From Hydrogenophaga sp. (GTDB lineage Bacteria; Pseudomonadota; Gammaproteobacteria; Burkholderiales; Burkholderiaceae_C): a stretch of 64,000 nucleotides of DNA. The notes beneath the pieces were generated by a model that saw only the letters and a program-made list of their open reading frames with translations, searched no databases and was not told where the DNA came from. Positions 42,859-52,192 of this stretch are shown here, in pieces; positions within the stretch are counted from its first letter, which is position 1; each line of letters opens with the position of its first letter. The DNA lies in assembly GCF_025699295.1 (NCBI RefSeq), contig NZ_JAILWB010000019.1, positions 36,903-100,902 of the forward strand. The letters run 5' to 3'. The translations under genes and the position numbers were made by a program.

Positions 42859-44153
42859 TGGCGGGCGGTTCCGGTGGTGCCATGCGCAGCGTCTTCTGGC
42901 TGCTCGGCCTGGCCGCGCTGGCGGTTGCGCTGGCCCTGCTTGTGGGGCACAACGAAGCCACGCTCACGCTGTTCTGGCCTCCGTACCGGTTCGATGCCTC
43001 CTTCAATTTCGTCGCCTTCTGCCTGATCGCGGGTTTCGTGCTGGTGCACGCGGCACTGCGCGCCTTCGCGGTGCTGCGGGAACTGCCGGCGCAGGCGAAG
43101 CGCTGGCGCAGCCAGCAAGTCGAGCGTTCGGTGGTCGCCGCCGTCATGGATGCCCTTTCTCACCAGCTCGCAGGCCGTTTCGTGCGCGCGCAGTCGGCCG
43201 CGCAGCAAGCGCTGGATCAGTTGCGCGGCGTGCCGCAAGGCCACTGGCCCCGGCGCGACCAGCTCCAGTTGCTGGCCCACCTGCTGCTGGCAGAGGCCGC
43301 GCAGTCCCTGCAGAATCGCGAGCGGCGTGACGAAAATCTGCAAGCCGCGCTGAGCCCCGAACTTTCGAAAAGCGTGCCTGAAGCGCACGAAGGCGCGTTG
43401 TTGCGCGCGGTGCACTGGGCTGTGGAAGACCGCGACCCCGACGGCGCGCGCGCGCGGCTGGCCGAGTTGCCCCAGGGTGCCAGCCGCCGCATCCAGGCAC
43501 TGCGGCTGCGGTTGCGCATTGCCCGACTGGGTGGTGCGACCGCAGAGGCCCTCGAAACCGCGCGCCTTCTGGCCAAACACCGCGCTTTTTCACCGGACGC
43601 TTCGCGCAGCATCGTGCGCGGACTGGCGCTGGACGCCCTGCGCGAAGCCCACGACCTTGCACAACTTGACGCGTTCTGGGGCAGTCTGGACGCGACCGAA
43701 CGCGCCATGCCCGAGCTGGCGCTGGCCGCCGCGCGGCGCGCCAACCAGCTCGTGGCCAACGAGCCCGATCGCGAAGGTGGCCACGTGCGTGTGCGGTCCT
43801 GGCTGGAGCCGCTGTGGACGGGGTTCGAGGCACTGGAGCCGGCGCAGCAGCGTCTGCTGGTGCTGGCGCTGGAGCCGGGCCTGGCCGGAATGGACGCCGC
43901 CGGCCTGGCGCGGCTGGAGCATGTGCAGCGCCAGTCGCCGCAGAACGGCTACCTGCAGTACCTGGCGGGGCAGGCCTGCATGCAGCGCCAGCTCTGGGGC
44001 AAGGCCGCCCAGTTGCTGGGCATGGCCAGTCACAGCCTGTCTGATCCAGCGCTGTTGCGCCGTACCTGGCGTGCGCTGGCCCTGCTGGCCGAGGAGCGCG
44101 AGGACGACGTGGCAGCACGGGCGGCGTGGAAGCAGGCCGCGCAGCTGGACTGA
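42858..44153 (+). CDS. hemY: HemY-type tetratricopeptide membrane protein
   Basis: The 431-residue protein has two N-terminal membrane helices (about residues 10-28 and 47-70) with the HemY_N pattern (LTLFWPPYRFDASFNFVAF), followed by helical TPR-like repeats to the end. It resembles E. coli HemY of the hemCDXY operon and is not protoporphyrinogen oxidase, which shares the name in Bacillus. Role: probably assembly of heme-synthesis enzymes. The operon ends at a strong terminator 27 bases after the stop. Confidence 0.9.
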   Translation: MAGGSGGAMRSVFWLLGLAALAVALALLVGHNEATLTLFWPPYRFDASFNFVAFCLIAGFVLVHAALRAFAVLRELPAQAKRWRSQQVERSVVAAVMDALSHQLAGRFVRAQSAAQQALDQLRGVPQGHWPRRDQLQLLAHLLLAEAAQSLQNRERRDENLQAALSPELSKSVPEAHEGALLRAVHWAVEDRDPDGARARLAELPQGASRRIQALRLRLRIARLGGATAEALETARLLAKHRAFSPDASRSIVRGLALDALREAHDLAQLDAFWGSLDATERAMPELALAAARRANQLVANEPDREGGHVRVRSWLEPLWTGFEALEPAQQRLLVLALEPGLAGMDAAGLARLEHVQRQSPQNGYLQYLAGQACMQRQLWGKAAQLLGMASHSLSDPALLRRTWRALALLAEEREDDVAARAAWKQAAQLD

Positions 44154-44172
44154 CCCCGGTCGCGAGGCATGC

Positions 44173-44206
44173 AAAAAAAAGCCGGTCGAAATCGACCGGC
44201 TTTTTT
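44173..44206. terminator. Bidirectional terminator between hemY and rne
   Basis: GCCGGTCGA at 44181-44189 pairs exactly with TCGACCGGC at 44192-44200 around a two-base loop. It is flanked by eight As before and six Ts after, so it can stop transcripts from both sides. Confidence 0.92.
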
Positions 44207-44230
44207 ACGCCCGTACGGCGCGAGCCGCGA

Positions 44231-47200
44231 TCAGGTGTTCTCGAACGGCAGTTTCATGTTGCTCAGGTCCTTGCGCGTTTCCACCAGCACCAGTGGGCCA
44301 TCGTCCAGCACCACGGGCGGCCTGGGTTCGCGCGGCACGTGAATGGGTTTGGGCTCGGCGGCGATGGCGGCCTGTACCTGGGCGACCTTCTCGGCGTTCG
44401 AATTGACCCACTCAAGACCGCTGGCCTGGGCGACCTGGTTCATTTCATCGATCGGCAGCGAGAACGGCTGCACCCTGGGCAGACCGCGGGCGGGCTGCTC
44501 GGTGGCCATGGGAGCGGCGGCACGCTCTGGCGCGCGCGGGGCGGGCGCCACGGCAGGTGCGGACACGGTTTCCGGCGCGGCGACCGGGGCCTCGGCGGGC
44601 GCTGCGGCGGGAGCGGGTGCCTCGGGCACGACTTCGCCCGGGGTCATCGCCGGTTCCGTCGGCATGCTGAAGTAACTGCGCACCGGCGTCTCGTAGGTCG
44701 AGGTGTCGGCCGGTTCTGGCATGACCACGGTGTTGTCGGCGGGTGCCACGTCGGTGGCGACCGGTGCCTCGCTCCCGGTCTCGTCTTCTCGCGCGCCGCG
44801 CTCACGGCGGTCACGACCGTACCGGTCACGGCTGCGGCGCTCGCGGTTGCCATTGCGGGGTGCGCCGTTCTCGGCCTCGCCTTCGCGTGGTGCATCGGGT
44901 GCATTCTCACCATCGCCGACGGTGGCCTGCGCGGCATCGGCCATATCGGTGCGCGGCGCATCCGCCGCGTCGGCGCCTGGCTGGCGGCGGCGGTTTTCAC
45001 CACGGGGGCGGCGATCACGTTCGCGCTCGCGGCGCTGCTGGCCTTCCTTGGACTCGGGCGTATCGCCCGGGGCCGCGTCCAGCGGCAAGCCCTGCACGGC
45101 GGTGTCGGTCGTGGCGGCGGCATCGCGGCGGCCGCCTTCGCGGCGGTTGCCCTGACGGCCTTCGCTGCGCTGCTCGTTGCGACCCTCGCCACGGCCTTCG
45201 CCTCGGCCCTCGCCACGGCGGCCTTCACCGCGCTGTTCATTGCGGCCTTCGCCACGGCCCTCCACCCGGCTGCCTTCGGATCGGGTCTCGGAGGAGCGAC
45301 CCTCAGCGCTCCGGCCGCCACTGCGGCCACCGCCTTCGCGGCCTTCGCGCGAACCACGGCCGTCAGCGCCACGGCCACCGCGGCCGCGGCCACCATCGCG
45401 ACGGCCGCCCTCGGCGCGGTCTTCACGTGTGCCGGTTTTCGCGGTGGGTGTGACAGCGGCCTCGCTGGTCGGCTTGGCCGGCGCCGGATCGGCTGCAAAC
45501 AGGCTCTTGAGCCAGCCGAAGAAGCCCTTTTCGGCTGGTGCGGGAACCGGGGCCGCAGGCGCGCGCCGGGCCGCTGCGGGCGCGCTGGTGGCAGCGGGTG
45601 CGAGCGCGGGGGCTTGCGTTTCGGGGCGCGGCGCGGCCACGGGGGCCGGGCCGTCGGGCAGCACGCCCTTGATCACCGGCTCCTGCCTGTTGGTGCGCTC
45701 CTGGCTGCGGCGCGTGAAGCTGGCCACGTCGTCCACTTCCTCCGCCATCTTGTAGCTCGCGTCCAGATTGTCCAGGCGCGGGTCGTCGTGCTTGAGGCGT
45801 TCGAGCTTGTAGTTCGGCGTGTCGAGCGACTTGTTCGGCACCAGCAGCACGTTGATGCGCTGCTTGAGTTCGATCTTGGTGATCTCGGTGCGCTTCTCGT
45901 TCAGCAGGAAGCTGGCCACTTCGACCGGCACCTGCACCAGCACGGCGGCCGTGCTGTCCTTGAGCGACTCTTCCTGGATGACACGCAGGATCTGCAGCGC
46001 CGAACTCTCGGTATCGCGGATGTGGCCTGAGCCGCCGCAGCGCGGGCAGGGGATGGAGGCGCCCTCGCTGAGCATGGGCTTGAGGCGCTGGCGGCTCATT
46101 TCGAGCAGGCCGAACTTGCTGATGGCGCCAAACTGCACGCGCGCGCGGTCCTGGCGCAGCGCGTCGCGCAGGCGGTTCTCGACCTCGCGCCGGTTCTTCG
46201 ACTCTTCCATGTCGATGAAGTCGATCACGACCAGGCCACCCAGGTCGCGCAGGCGCGCCTGGCGCGCCACTTCGTCGGCAGCTTCAAGGTTTGTGCGGGT
46301 CGCGGTTTCCTCGATGTCGCCGCCCTTGATGGCGCGCGCGGAGTTCACGTCCACCGCCACCAGCGCCTCGGTCTGGTCGATCACGATCGCGCCACCCGAA
46401 GGCAGGTTCACCGTGCGGCTGTAGGCGGTTTCGATCTGGTGTTCAATCTGGAAGCGCGAGAACAGCGGCGCGTCGTCGCGGTAGCGCTTCACGCGGTGCC
46501 CGTGCTCGGGCATCACGTGGCTCATGAACTGGTGCGCCTGCTCGAAGATGTCGTCGGTGTCGATCAGGATCTCGCCGATGTCGCTGTTGAAGTAGTCGCG
46601 GATGGCGCGGATCACCAGGCTGGATTCCTGGTAGATCAGGTAGGCGCCCTTGCCGCCCTGCGCGGCGCCATCGATGGCGTTCCACAGCTTGAGCAGGTAG
46701 TTCAGGTCCCACTGCAGTTCGGCGGCATCGCGGCCGATGCCGGCGGTGCGCGCGATGATGCTCATGCCGTTGGGGTACTCGAGCTGGTCCAGTGCCTGCT
46801 TGAGTTCCTGGCGGTCCTCGCCCTCGATGCGACGGCTCACGCCACCACCGCGCGGGTTGTTGGGCATCAGCACCACGTAGCGGCCGGCCAGGCTCACGAA
46901 GGTGGTGAGCGCCGCGCCCTTGTTGCCGCGTTCTTCCTTCTCGACCTGGACCAGCAGCTCCTGGCCTTCCTTGATCACGTCGTTGATGCGGGCCTGGTTG
47001 ACCGGCACACCGGCGGTGAAGTACTGGCGGGAGATTTCCTTGAATGGCAGGAAGCCGTGGCGCTCCTCGCCGTAGTCGACGAAACAGGCCTCCAGTGAGG
47101 GCTCCACCCGGGTGACGACCGCCTTGTAGATGTTGCCCTTGCGCTGTTCGCGCCCTTCGATTTCGATTTCGTAGTCGAGCAGCTTCTGCCCGTCGACGAT

Positions 47201-47251
47201 GGCCAGGCGGCGTTCTTCAGCCTGCGTGGCATTGATCAGCATGCGCTTCAT
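44231..47251 (-). CDS. rne: Ribonuclease E
   Basis: The 1006-residue endonuclease has the N-terminal S1/RNase H part ([16 protein letters not shown] start), the catalytic metal residues D301 ([10 protein letters not shown]) and D344 ([10 protein letters not shown]), and the zinc-link CPRCGGSG with C402 and C405. From about residue 520 to the end the protein is disordered-looking: Pro/Ala blocks, a stretch rich in Arg, Gly and Glu (about 600-710), and a short conserved end ([13 protein letters not shown]). It is the central mRNA decay and rRNA maturation enzyme. The ATG at 47251 matches the family. A long leader with a stable hairpin precedes it. Confidence 0.95.
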   Translation of the reverse strand: MKRMLINATQAEERRLAIVDGQKLLDYEIEIEGREQRKGNIYKAVVTRVEPSLEACFVDYGEERHGFLPFKEISRQYFTAGVPVNQARINDVIKEGQELLVQVEKEERGNKGAALTTFVSLAGRYVVLMPNNPRGGGVSRRIEGEDRQELKQALDQLEYPNGMSIIARTAGIGRDAAELQWDLNYLLKLWNAIDGAAQGGKGAYLIYQESSLVIRAIRDYFNSDIGEILIDTDDIFEQAHQFMSHVMPEHGHRVKRYRDDAPLFSRFQIEHQIETAYSRTVNLPSGGAIVIDQTEALVAVDVNSARAIKGGDIEETATRTNLEAADEVARQARLRDLGGLVVIDFIDMEESKNRREVENRLRDALRQDRARVQFGAISKFGLLEMSRQRLKPMLSEGASIPCPRCGGSGHIRDTESSALQILRVIQEESLKDSTAAVLVQVPVEVASFLLNEKRTEITKIELKQRINVLLVPNKSLDTPNYKLERLKHDDPRLDNLDASYKMAEEVDDVASFTRRSQERTNRQEPVIKGVLPDGPAPVAAPRPETQAPALAPAATSAPAAARRAPAAPVPAPAEKGFFGWLKSLFAADPAPAKPTSEAAVTPTAKTGTREDRAEGGRRDGGRGRGGRGADGRGSREGREGGGRSGGRSAEGRSSETRSEGSRVEGRGEGRNEQRGEGRRGEGRGEGRGEGRNEQRSEGRQGNRREGGRRDAAATTDTAVQGLPLDAAPGDTPESKEGQQRRERERDRRPRGENRRRQPGADAADAPRTDMADAAQATVGDGENAPDAPREGEAENGAPRNGNRERRSRDRYGRDRRERGAREDETGSEAPVATDVAPADNTVVMPEPADTSTYETPVRSYFSMPTEPAMTPGEVVPEAPAPAAAPAEAPVAAPETVSAPAVAPAPRAPERAAAPMATEQPARGLPRVQPFSLPIDEMNQVAQASGLEWVNSNAEKVAQVQAAIAAEPKPIHVPREPRPPVVLDDGPLVLVETRKDLSNMKLPFENT
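45140..45420 (-). repeat. Degenerate repeats encoding the Arg/Gly/Glu-rich region of RNase E
   Basis: Within rne this stretch encodes tandem degenerate units such as [14 protein letters not shown] and RSEGR. The DNA is correspondingly repetitive and rich in CGCC and GGC blocks. It is probably an RNA-binding arginine-rich region, and it is a place where length may vary between strains. Confidence 0.7.
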
Positions 47252-47523
47252 GATGCGTTTCCTTCGTTCAAACACAAGGACGCCCAGGCCAGTGGCCCAG
47301 GTGCCAACCTGCCGTGAATCAGCGGAAAGCGCGAACGGGGGGAGGAATTGCCGGAGAGCCGTTGACCCGCGGTTCGGGGAGGCGTATGGCACAAGCGGGC
47401 ACCGGGGTGCCGCGTCGAGCCGCCAGGTCAGGGCGTAGGCGCGTGGAGGTGGGTGAACAGGAAGGGCCAGATGGCTGTCATCGACATGGATCCGGGGCGT
47501 CTCACTCTGGTTTCACTTTGTCC

Positions 47524-47553
47524 TCGTCCAGCCACGTTGTGCGGGCTGGACGA
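47524..47553 (-). promoter_or_regulatory. Stable hairpin in the rne leader
   Basis: TCGTCCAGCC at 47524-47533 is exactly complementary to GGCTGGACGA at 47544-47553, with a ten-base loop. In E. coli, hairpins in the rne leader let RNase E regulate its own mRNA; this could be the counterpart. Confidence 0.5.
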
Positions 47554-47785
47554 TTGGGGTATTCCGTATTCGGGTTCGTTATGCTTCAGCGGATTCGCCC
47601 GAAGCGTCAACCGGCCTGTCGCCTTGCCTGGATATGCATCAGGCTTTCGGCGCCAGACCCGGGTGCTGCGGGTGGCAACCAACCCCCGTGGAGCGCCTTG
47701 CCTTGCAAGCTGCGCCGTCTGCCTTGGGTGATCGCCCTAAATTCAAGGCAAATCAATCACTTACGGCACACGATGGGTGTCGCGC

Positions 47786-47791
47786 ATTATA
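47786..47791 (-). promoter_or_regulatory. Candidate -10 (TATAAT) for rne
   Basis: The minus strand reads TATAAT followed by GCGCGAC, a perfect -10 with a GC-rich discriminator of the kind seen at growth-rate-controlled genes. No good -35 lies 16-18 bases upstream, so activity is uncertain. Confidence 0.45.
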
Positions 47792-47830
47792 GTCAGCTCC
47801 CCGCCCTCCGTGGTGGTCTTATTCGCAGCC

Positions 47831-48820
47831 ATGCCCAGCAACCCGTCTTCGGGGGAAGTCCGACACATTGCGGTTGACGAAGAGTCAGCGGGGCAACGGT
47901 TGGACAACTTCCTCATCCGCGCGCTCAAGGGCGTGCCCAAATCCCATATCTACCGCATCATCCGGTCGGGTGAGGTGCGCCGCAACAAGGGTCGCGTGAG
48001 CGCCGACGACCGCGTCGAAACCGGTGACCTGTTGCGCATTCCACCAATCCGGCTTTCCGAACGCATTGAAGAGAAGGCCGCCCACCCCGCCCCGGCGCGC
48101 GAATTTCCGGTCGTGTTCGAGGACGATGCCTTTCTCGCCATTGACAAACCTGCCGGTGTTGCGGTGCATGGCGGCAGTGGTGTGAGTTTCGGTGTCATCG
48201 AGCAAATGCGCCAGGCCCGTCCGCAGGCCCGCTTTCTCGAATTGGTGCACCGGCTCGACCGCGAAACCAGTGGCCTGCTGCTGCTGGCCAAGAAAAAAAG
48301 CGCGCTGAAAGCCCTGCAGGATCAATTCCGCGAACGGGAAACCGGGAAAACCTATCTGGCACTGGTCAAAGGCGCCTGGCCGGCGCGCCTGAAGGTGCTC
48401 GATCAGCCCTTGCACAAGTACCTGTTGCCAGATGGCGAACGCCGGGTGAAGGTGACCGGCAAGGACGACCCCGACGGCATGCGCTCCGTGACGCTGGTGA
48501 AGGTGGCGCAACGCCTGGCTGCGCCCTCGGCGCAGATCGCCTCGGTGCCTGAGGGGTTCTCCCTGCTGGAGGTCACCATCAAGACCGGCCGCACCCACCA
48601 GATCCGCGTGCATCTGGCCAGCGCTGGCCATCCCATTGCGGGGGACGACAAATACGGCGATTTCGAACTCAATCGCCAATTGAGCCGCGCGGGATTGAAA
48701 CGGATGTTCCTGCACGCATGGCGTTTGCAATTGACACATCCTGTCACCAAAACCACGCTGCAACTGCAGGCCGAATTGCCCGACGAACTGCGCCGCTGGA
48801 GCCTTCCCGGATTAGAATAG
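47831..48820 (+). CDS. rluC: 23S rRNA pseudouridine synthase, RluC type
   Basis: From the ATG at 47831 the product has 329 residues. An S4 RNA-binding domain (GQRLDNFLIRALKGVPKSHIYRII, read in two parts around residues 20-60) precedes the RluA-type catalytic domain with the active Asp in LVHRLDRETSGLLLLA. RluC modifies positions 955, 2504 and 2580 in E. coli 23S rRNA. It lies divergent to rne, the same arrangement as in E. coli. The GTG at 47777 is an alternative start but adds a non-conserved stretch. Confidence 0.92.
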   Translation: MPSNPSSGEVRHIAVDEESAGQRLDNFLIRALKGVPKSHIYRIIRSGEVRRNKGRVSADDRVETGDLLRIPPIRLSERIEEKAAHPAPAREFPVVFEDDAFLAIDKPAGVAVHGGSGVSFGVIEQMRQARPQARFLELVHRLDRETSGLLLLAKKKSALKALQDQFRERETGKTYLALVKGAWPARLKVLDQPLHKYLLPDGERRVKVTGKDDPDGMRSVTLVKVAQRLAAPSAQIASVPEGFSLLEVTIKTGRTHQIRVHLASAGHPIAGDDKYGDFELNRQLSRAGLKRMFLHAWRLQLTHPVTKTTLQLQAELPDELRRWSLPGLE

Positions 48821-48883
48821 GCCCTGCATCGTTGGCAGCTCTCCGATCTCCCGGAGGGATCACATATTCAAAGGATTACATTC

Positions 48884-49189
48884 ATGGCAAGTTATTCCGA
48901 ACTCATGGCCCAAGCGCAGAATCTGATGGCCCAGGCCGAGCAGGCGCGCAAGGACGAACTCGCTTCCGTGATTGCCGACATCAAGGCCAAGATGAAGCAA
49001 TTCGGCATTACCACGGCGGATCTCGGTGGCGCATCGGGCGGCAAGAAGGCGGGCAAATCCAAGTCGGGCGCACCGGCCAAATACCGCGGCCCCAATGGCG
49101 AATTGTGGGCCGGTGGCCCGGGCCGCAAACCCGAATGGGTGCGTGCGGTGCTGGCCTCGGGCAAGAGCCTGGACAGCTACCTGATCTGA
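48884..49189 (+). CDS. H-NS-family nucleoid protein (HvrA/BpH3 type)
   Basis: The 101-residue protein has an N-terminal helical oligomerisation part (about residues 1-45), a Lys/Gly/Ser linker, and the H-NS DNA-binding end with YRGPNGELWAGGPGRKPEWV. Such proteins silence AT-rich or foreign DNA. An ATG with AAAGGA upstream starts it 63 bases after rluC. A TAGAAT at 48813-48818 may be its -10. A strong terminator follows. Confidence 0.92.
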   Translation: MASYSELMAQAQNLMAQAEQARKDELASVIADIKAKMKQFGITTADLGGASGGKKAGKSKSGAPAKYRGPNGELWAGGPGRKPEWVRAVLASGKSLDSYLI

Positions 49190-49215
49190 GCGGCGCCCTG
49201 CGCGCCCCTTCTTTC

Positions 49216-49244
49216 AAGGCCCGCCTCTGGCGGGCCTTGTCTTT
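49216..49244 (+). terminator. Rho-independent terminator after the H-NS-like gene
   Basis: AAGGCCCGCC at 49216-49225 pairs with GGCGGGCCTT at 49229-49238 over a three-base loop; GTCTTT follows. It also lies before the convergent epimerase gene. Confidence 0.8.
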
Positions 49245-49280
49245 GGTCGCGTGAGAACCCAGGGCTTCAGACCGGGTGGA

Positions 49281-50258
49281 TCAGACCTGGTGGTATTGGC
49301 GGTACCAGCGCACGAAGCGCTCGATGCCGTCCCTGAGTGGCGTGGACGGCGCGAAACCCACCCAGCGTTGCAGCGCCTCGGTGCTGGCGTAGGTGGCGGG
49401 CACGTCGCCGTCCTGCATCGGCAAAAATTCCTTGATCGCCTCGCGGCCCAGCGCCTGCTCGATGCAGCCGATGAAGTCCATCAGCGGCACCGGGTCGTGG
49501 TTGCCGATGTTGAAGATGCGGTAGGGCGCGGCGCCCGTTGATTCGGGTGTGGCCGGCTTGTCGAGCACGCGCAGCACGCCTTCGACGATGTCGTCGATGT
49601 ACGTGAAGTCGCGCTTCATCTGCCCGTGGTTGAAGACCTGGATCGGCTTGCCTTCGAGCACCGCGCGCGTGAAGCTGAAATAGGCCATGTCGGGCCGGCC
49701 CCAGGGGCCGTAGACGGTGAAGAAGCGCAGGCCGGTGGTGGGCAGGCCGTAGAGGTGGCTGTAGGTGTGGGCCATCAGCTCGTTGGCCTTCTTGGTGGCC
49801 GCGTACAGGCTCACCGGGTGGTCCACGGCGTCGGTCTCCTCGAACGGCATCCTGGTGTTGCCTCCGTACACGCTGGAGCTGGAGGCGTACACCAGGTGGG
49901 CGGGCTTGCACGCGCGGCAGCCTTCGAGGATGTGACCGAAGCCGGCGAGGTTGCTGTCGAGGTAGGCGTTGGGGTGCGTGATCGAGTAGCGCACGCCGGC
50001 TTGCGCGGCCAGGTGCACCACGGCGTCGAAACGGTGAGCACTGAACAGCCGCGCCATGGCGTCGCGGTCGGCCACGTCCAGCTGCTCGAAGCTGAAGCCG
50101 GGCAGGGGTCGCAGGCGCGCGAGCCGCGCCTGTTTGAGGGCGACCTCGTAGTAGTCGTTGAGGTTGTCGATGCCGTACACCGTGTCGCCCCGCGCCAGCA
50201 GGCGCTGGGCGGTGTGGGCGCCGATGAAGCCGGCCGCACCGGTCAGGAGGATGTGCAT
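49281..50258 (-). CDS. NAD-dependent epimerase, UDP-glucuronate 4-epimerase type
   Basis: The 325-residue short-chain dehydrogenase/reductase has the NAD motif TGAAGFIGAH and the catalytic YAATK. Segments such as DNLNDYYEVALKQARL, LAAQAGVRYS and FFTVYGPWGRPDMA match UDP-glucuronate 4-epimerases, which supply UDP-galacturonate for surface polysaccharide. No other glycan gene is close, so it stands alone. It converges on the H-NS-like gene. Confidence 0.88.
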   Translation of the reverse strand: MHILLTGAAGFIGAHTAQRLLARGDTVYGIDNLNDYYEVALKQARLARLRPLPGFSFEQLDVADRDAMARLFSAHRFDAVVHLAAQAGVRYSITHPNAYLDSNLAGFGHILEGCRACKPAHLVYASSSSVYGGNTRMPFEETDAVDHPVSLYAATKKANELMAHTYSHLYGLPTTGLRFFTVYGPWGRPDMAYFSFTRAVLEGKPIQVFNHGQMKRDFTYIDDIVEGVLRVLDKPATPESTGAAPYRIFNIGNHDPVPLMDFIGCIEQALGREAIKEFLPMQDGDVPATYASTEALQRWVGFAPSTPLRDGIERFVRWYRQYHQV

Positions 50259-50333
50259 CGCGGTATGTTACCCAGCGGATGCGAAAGGGTGTTTCGCATC
50301 CCGCGACGGGCTCAATCCAGAGGGATCTCGGAA

Positions 50334-50372
50334 CCGGCTCTGCCGGGCCGCGGATGCTGCCCCCTTGAGGGG
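50334..50372 (-). repeat. Comamonadaceae-type intergenic repeat, copy 2 (inverted)
   Basis: CCGGCTCTGCCGGGCC at 50334-50349 is followed after 11 bases by CCCCTTGAGGGG at 50361-50372, the mirror image of the copy at 5374-5413. It fills the gap between the acyl-CoA synthetase stop and the epimerase start. Confidence 0.55.
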
Positions 50373-50398
50373 GGACGCGCGCAGCGCGGCGGGGGTGT

Positions 50399-52093
50399 TC
50401 ACCCCTCCATCCAGATCACCTTCCTGCCCGACGCTTCCCACGCCTCGTAGTGCCGCGCGTACAGGTCCTCGATGCGGTTGCGCTTGACCTTGAAGGTGGG
50501 CGTGATGATGTCGTTGTCCACCGTCCAGGCGGTGGTGACGACCACGATGCACTGCAGTTGCTCGTGCGGATCGAGCGTGGCGTTGATGCCCTTGAGGTGC
50601 GCGGCCAGAGAAGCCTCGAGCTCGGTGCGGGCGGCCGCATCGGCTGCGACGCGCGCGACCGCATCGGCGTTGAGCATCACGATGCCCAGCGGCTGGCCGA
50701 GGTTGGCGCCGGTCACCACGCAGGCTTCCACGGCCTCGTGCATCACCAGCTTGTCCTCGATCGGCGCGGGAGACACGTACTTGCCCTTGCCGGTCTTGAA
50801 CAGGTCCTTCACCCGGCCGGTGATGCGCAGCAGGCCCTGCGTATCGATCGATCCCTTGTCGCCGGTCTTGAGCCAGCCGTCATCGGTGAAGCATTCGCGG
50901 CTCTTTTCCGGCTCCTTGTAGTAGCCCTGCATCAGCGCCTGGCTGTGCATCTGCACTTCGCCGGTCGCGGGGTCGATGCGGTGCTGAACCCCGGCGTAGG
51001 TCGGCCCCACTGTGCCCTGCTGGTTTTTGCCCGGCTCGGTGATGTGCGAGAGCGCGAGGTTCTCGGTCATGCCGTAGCCCTCGTTGATGTGCAGGCCGAG
51101 CCGGCTGTACCACTGCAGCAGGGCGACTGGCATGGGCGCGGCGCCCCCGGCGGCGAAATGGCACTGGTCCAGGCCGAGCGCCTTCATCACCTTCTTGCGC
51201 ACGATGCCACCCAGGATCGGGATGCGCAGCAGGCGGTCGAGCTTGGCCGGCGGCATCTTGTGGTGCACGCCCTGCTGGAATTTCACCCACAGGCGTGGCA
51301 CCGAGAAGAAGATGGTCGGGCGCGCGCGCTGAAGGTCGGCGGCGAAGGTGTCGAGCGATTCGGCAAAGAACACGTGCATGCCGGTGCGCAGCCAGCCGTG
51401 CTCGACCAGCATGCGCTCGACCACGTGGGCCAGCGGAAGGTAGGACAGCATGCGGTCCTCGCCCGACATCGGGATGCGCTTGAGTCCCGAGTCCAGCGCC
51501 CAGGCGAAGTTGCCGAAGCTGTGCATCACGCCCTTGGGCATGCCGGTGGTGCCCGATGTGTAGATCAGCGTGGCCAGGTCGTCGGCCTGGCGCAGGGGCT
51601 CACCCTGCAGCGGCTGGTTGCGCCCGCAGATCGCGTCCCAGCCGTCGTACGCCTGGATCGCGTCCGGCGGCGACAGGGGGTAGCTGATGCAGGGCATGCC
51701 GGCGGGCACGCCGGGTTTCATGCCTTCCCAGCCATCGAGCTTGCCGATGAAGCAGGCCTTGGCCTCGCTGTGCGTGAGGATCTGGCGCACCGTCTCGGCC
51801 GCCAGCGTGGGGTACAGCGGTACCGAAACATGGCCGGCCATCCAGATGGCCAGGTCGCTCATCATCCACCAGGCACAGTTCTTGGAGAGGATCGCGACCC
51901 GCGAACCCGGCTCCCAGCCTTGCGACTGCAGGTGTGCGGCCATGTGCCGCACCTGGTCGCCGATCTGGCCCCAGGTGAAATCCTGCACGGCGCCACCGCC
52001 CATGGGCTGGGTCAGTGCCACGCGCTCGGGCGCCGTTTTCTCCCAGTGGTACAGGCGTTGCAGGGCCAGCAGTTCGGGCGCGACTTGGGTCAT
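50399..52093 (-). CDS. Long-chain acyl-CoA synthetase (AMP-forming)
   Basis: The 564-residue ANL-family ligase has the AMP-binding P-loop LIYTSGTTGMPKG, a linker segment INEGYGMTENLALSH and the hinge GRVKDLFKTGKGKYVSP. The last motif is typical of FAA1-type long-chain acyl-CoA synthetases. It would activate fatty or other acids to CoA thioesters. The start ATG at 52093 follows GGAGA. It is separated from the hydratase gene upstream by 99 bases and may form one leftward unit with it and the LysR gene. Confidence 0.88.
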   Translation of the reverse strand: MTQVAPELLALQRLYHWEKTAPERVALTQPMGGGAVQDFTWGQIGDQVRHMAAHLQSQGWEPGSRVAILSKNCAWWMMSDLAIWMAGHVSVPLYPTLAAETVRQILTHSEAKACFIGKLDGWEGMKPGVPAGMPCISYPLSPPDAIQAYDGWDAICGRNQPLQGEPLRQADDLATLIYTSGTTGMPKGVMHSFGNFAWALDSGLKRIPMSGEDRMLSYLPLAHVVERMLVEHGWLRTGMHVFFAESLDTFAADLQRARPTIFFSVPRLWVKFQQGVHHKMPPAKLDRLLRIPILGGIVRKKVMKALGLDQCHFAAGGAAPMPVALLQWYSRLGLHINEGYGMTENLALSHITEPGKNQQGTVGPTYAGVQHRIDPATGEVQMHSQALMQGYYKEPEKSRECFTDDGWLKTGDKGSIDTQGLLRITGRVKDLFKTGKGKYVSPAPIEDKLVMHEAVEACVVTGANLGQPLGIVMLNADAVARVAADAAARTELEASLAAHLKGINATLDPHEQLQCIVVVTTAWTVDNDIITPTFKVKRNRIEDLYARHYEAWEASGRKVIWMEG

Positions 52094-52192
52094 CGGGTTG
52101 TCTCCTTCATGTACACGACGGACGAATCTACCAAGGCCCGTGCGGCGTGTTTAGAGGGTTTCACCTGTTCGCGGCGATGCCGCTTCCGCTGG

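Larger units (their letters stand above)
47252..47830. other. Long leader of rne and divergent promoter region with rluC
   Basis: No gene is supported in these 579 bases; the short open frames here show no family pattern. The composition is less GC-rich than the flanks. It holds a minus-strand TATAAT at 47786-47791 and a 10-bp hairpin at 47524-47553. Transcription from the TATAAT would give rne an untranslated leader of about 530 bases. A plus-strand TATAGT at 47788-47793 overlaps it and could serve rluC. Confidence 0.55.

Noticed and set aside
44126..46030. 634-residue Ala/Gly-rich frame opposite the rne repeat region
   Set aside because: Composition follows the repetitive Arg/Gly/Glu-coding DNA of rne; no start context and it crosses the terminator.
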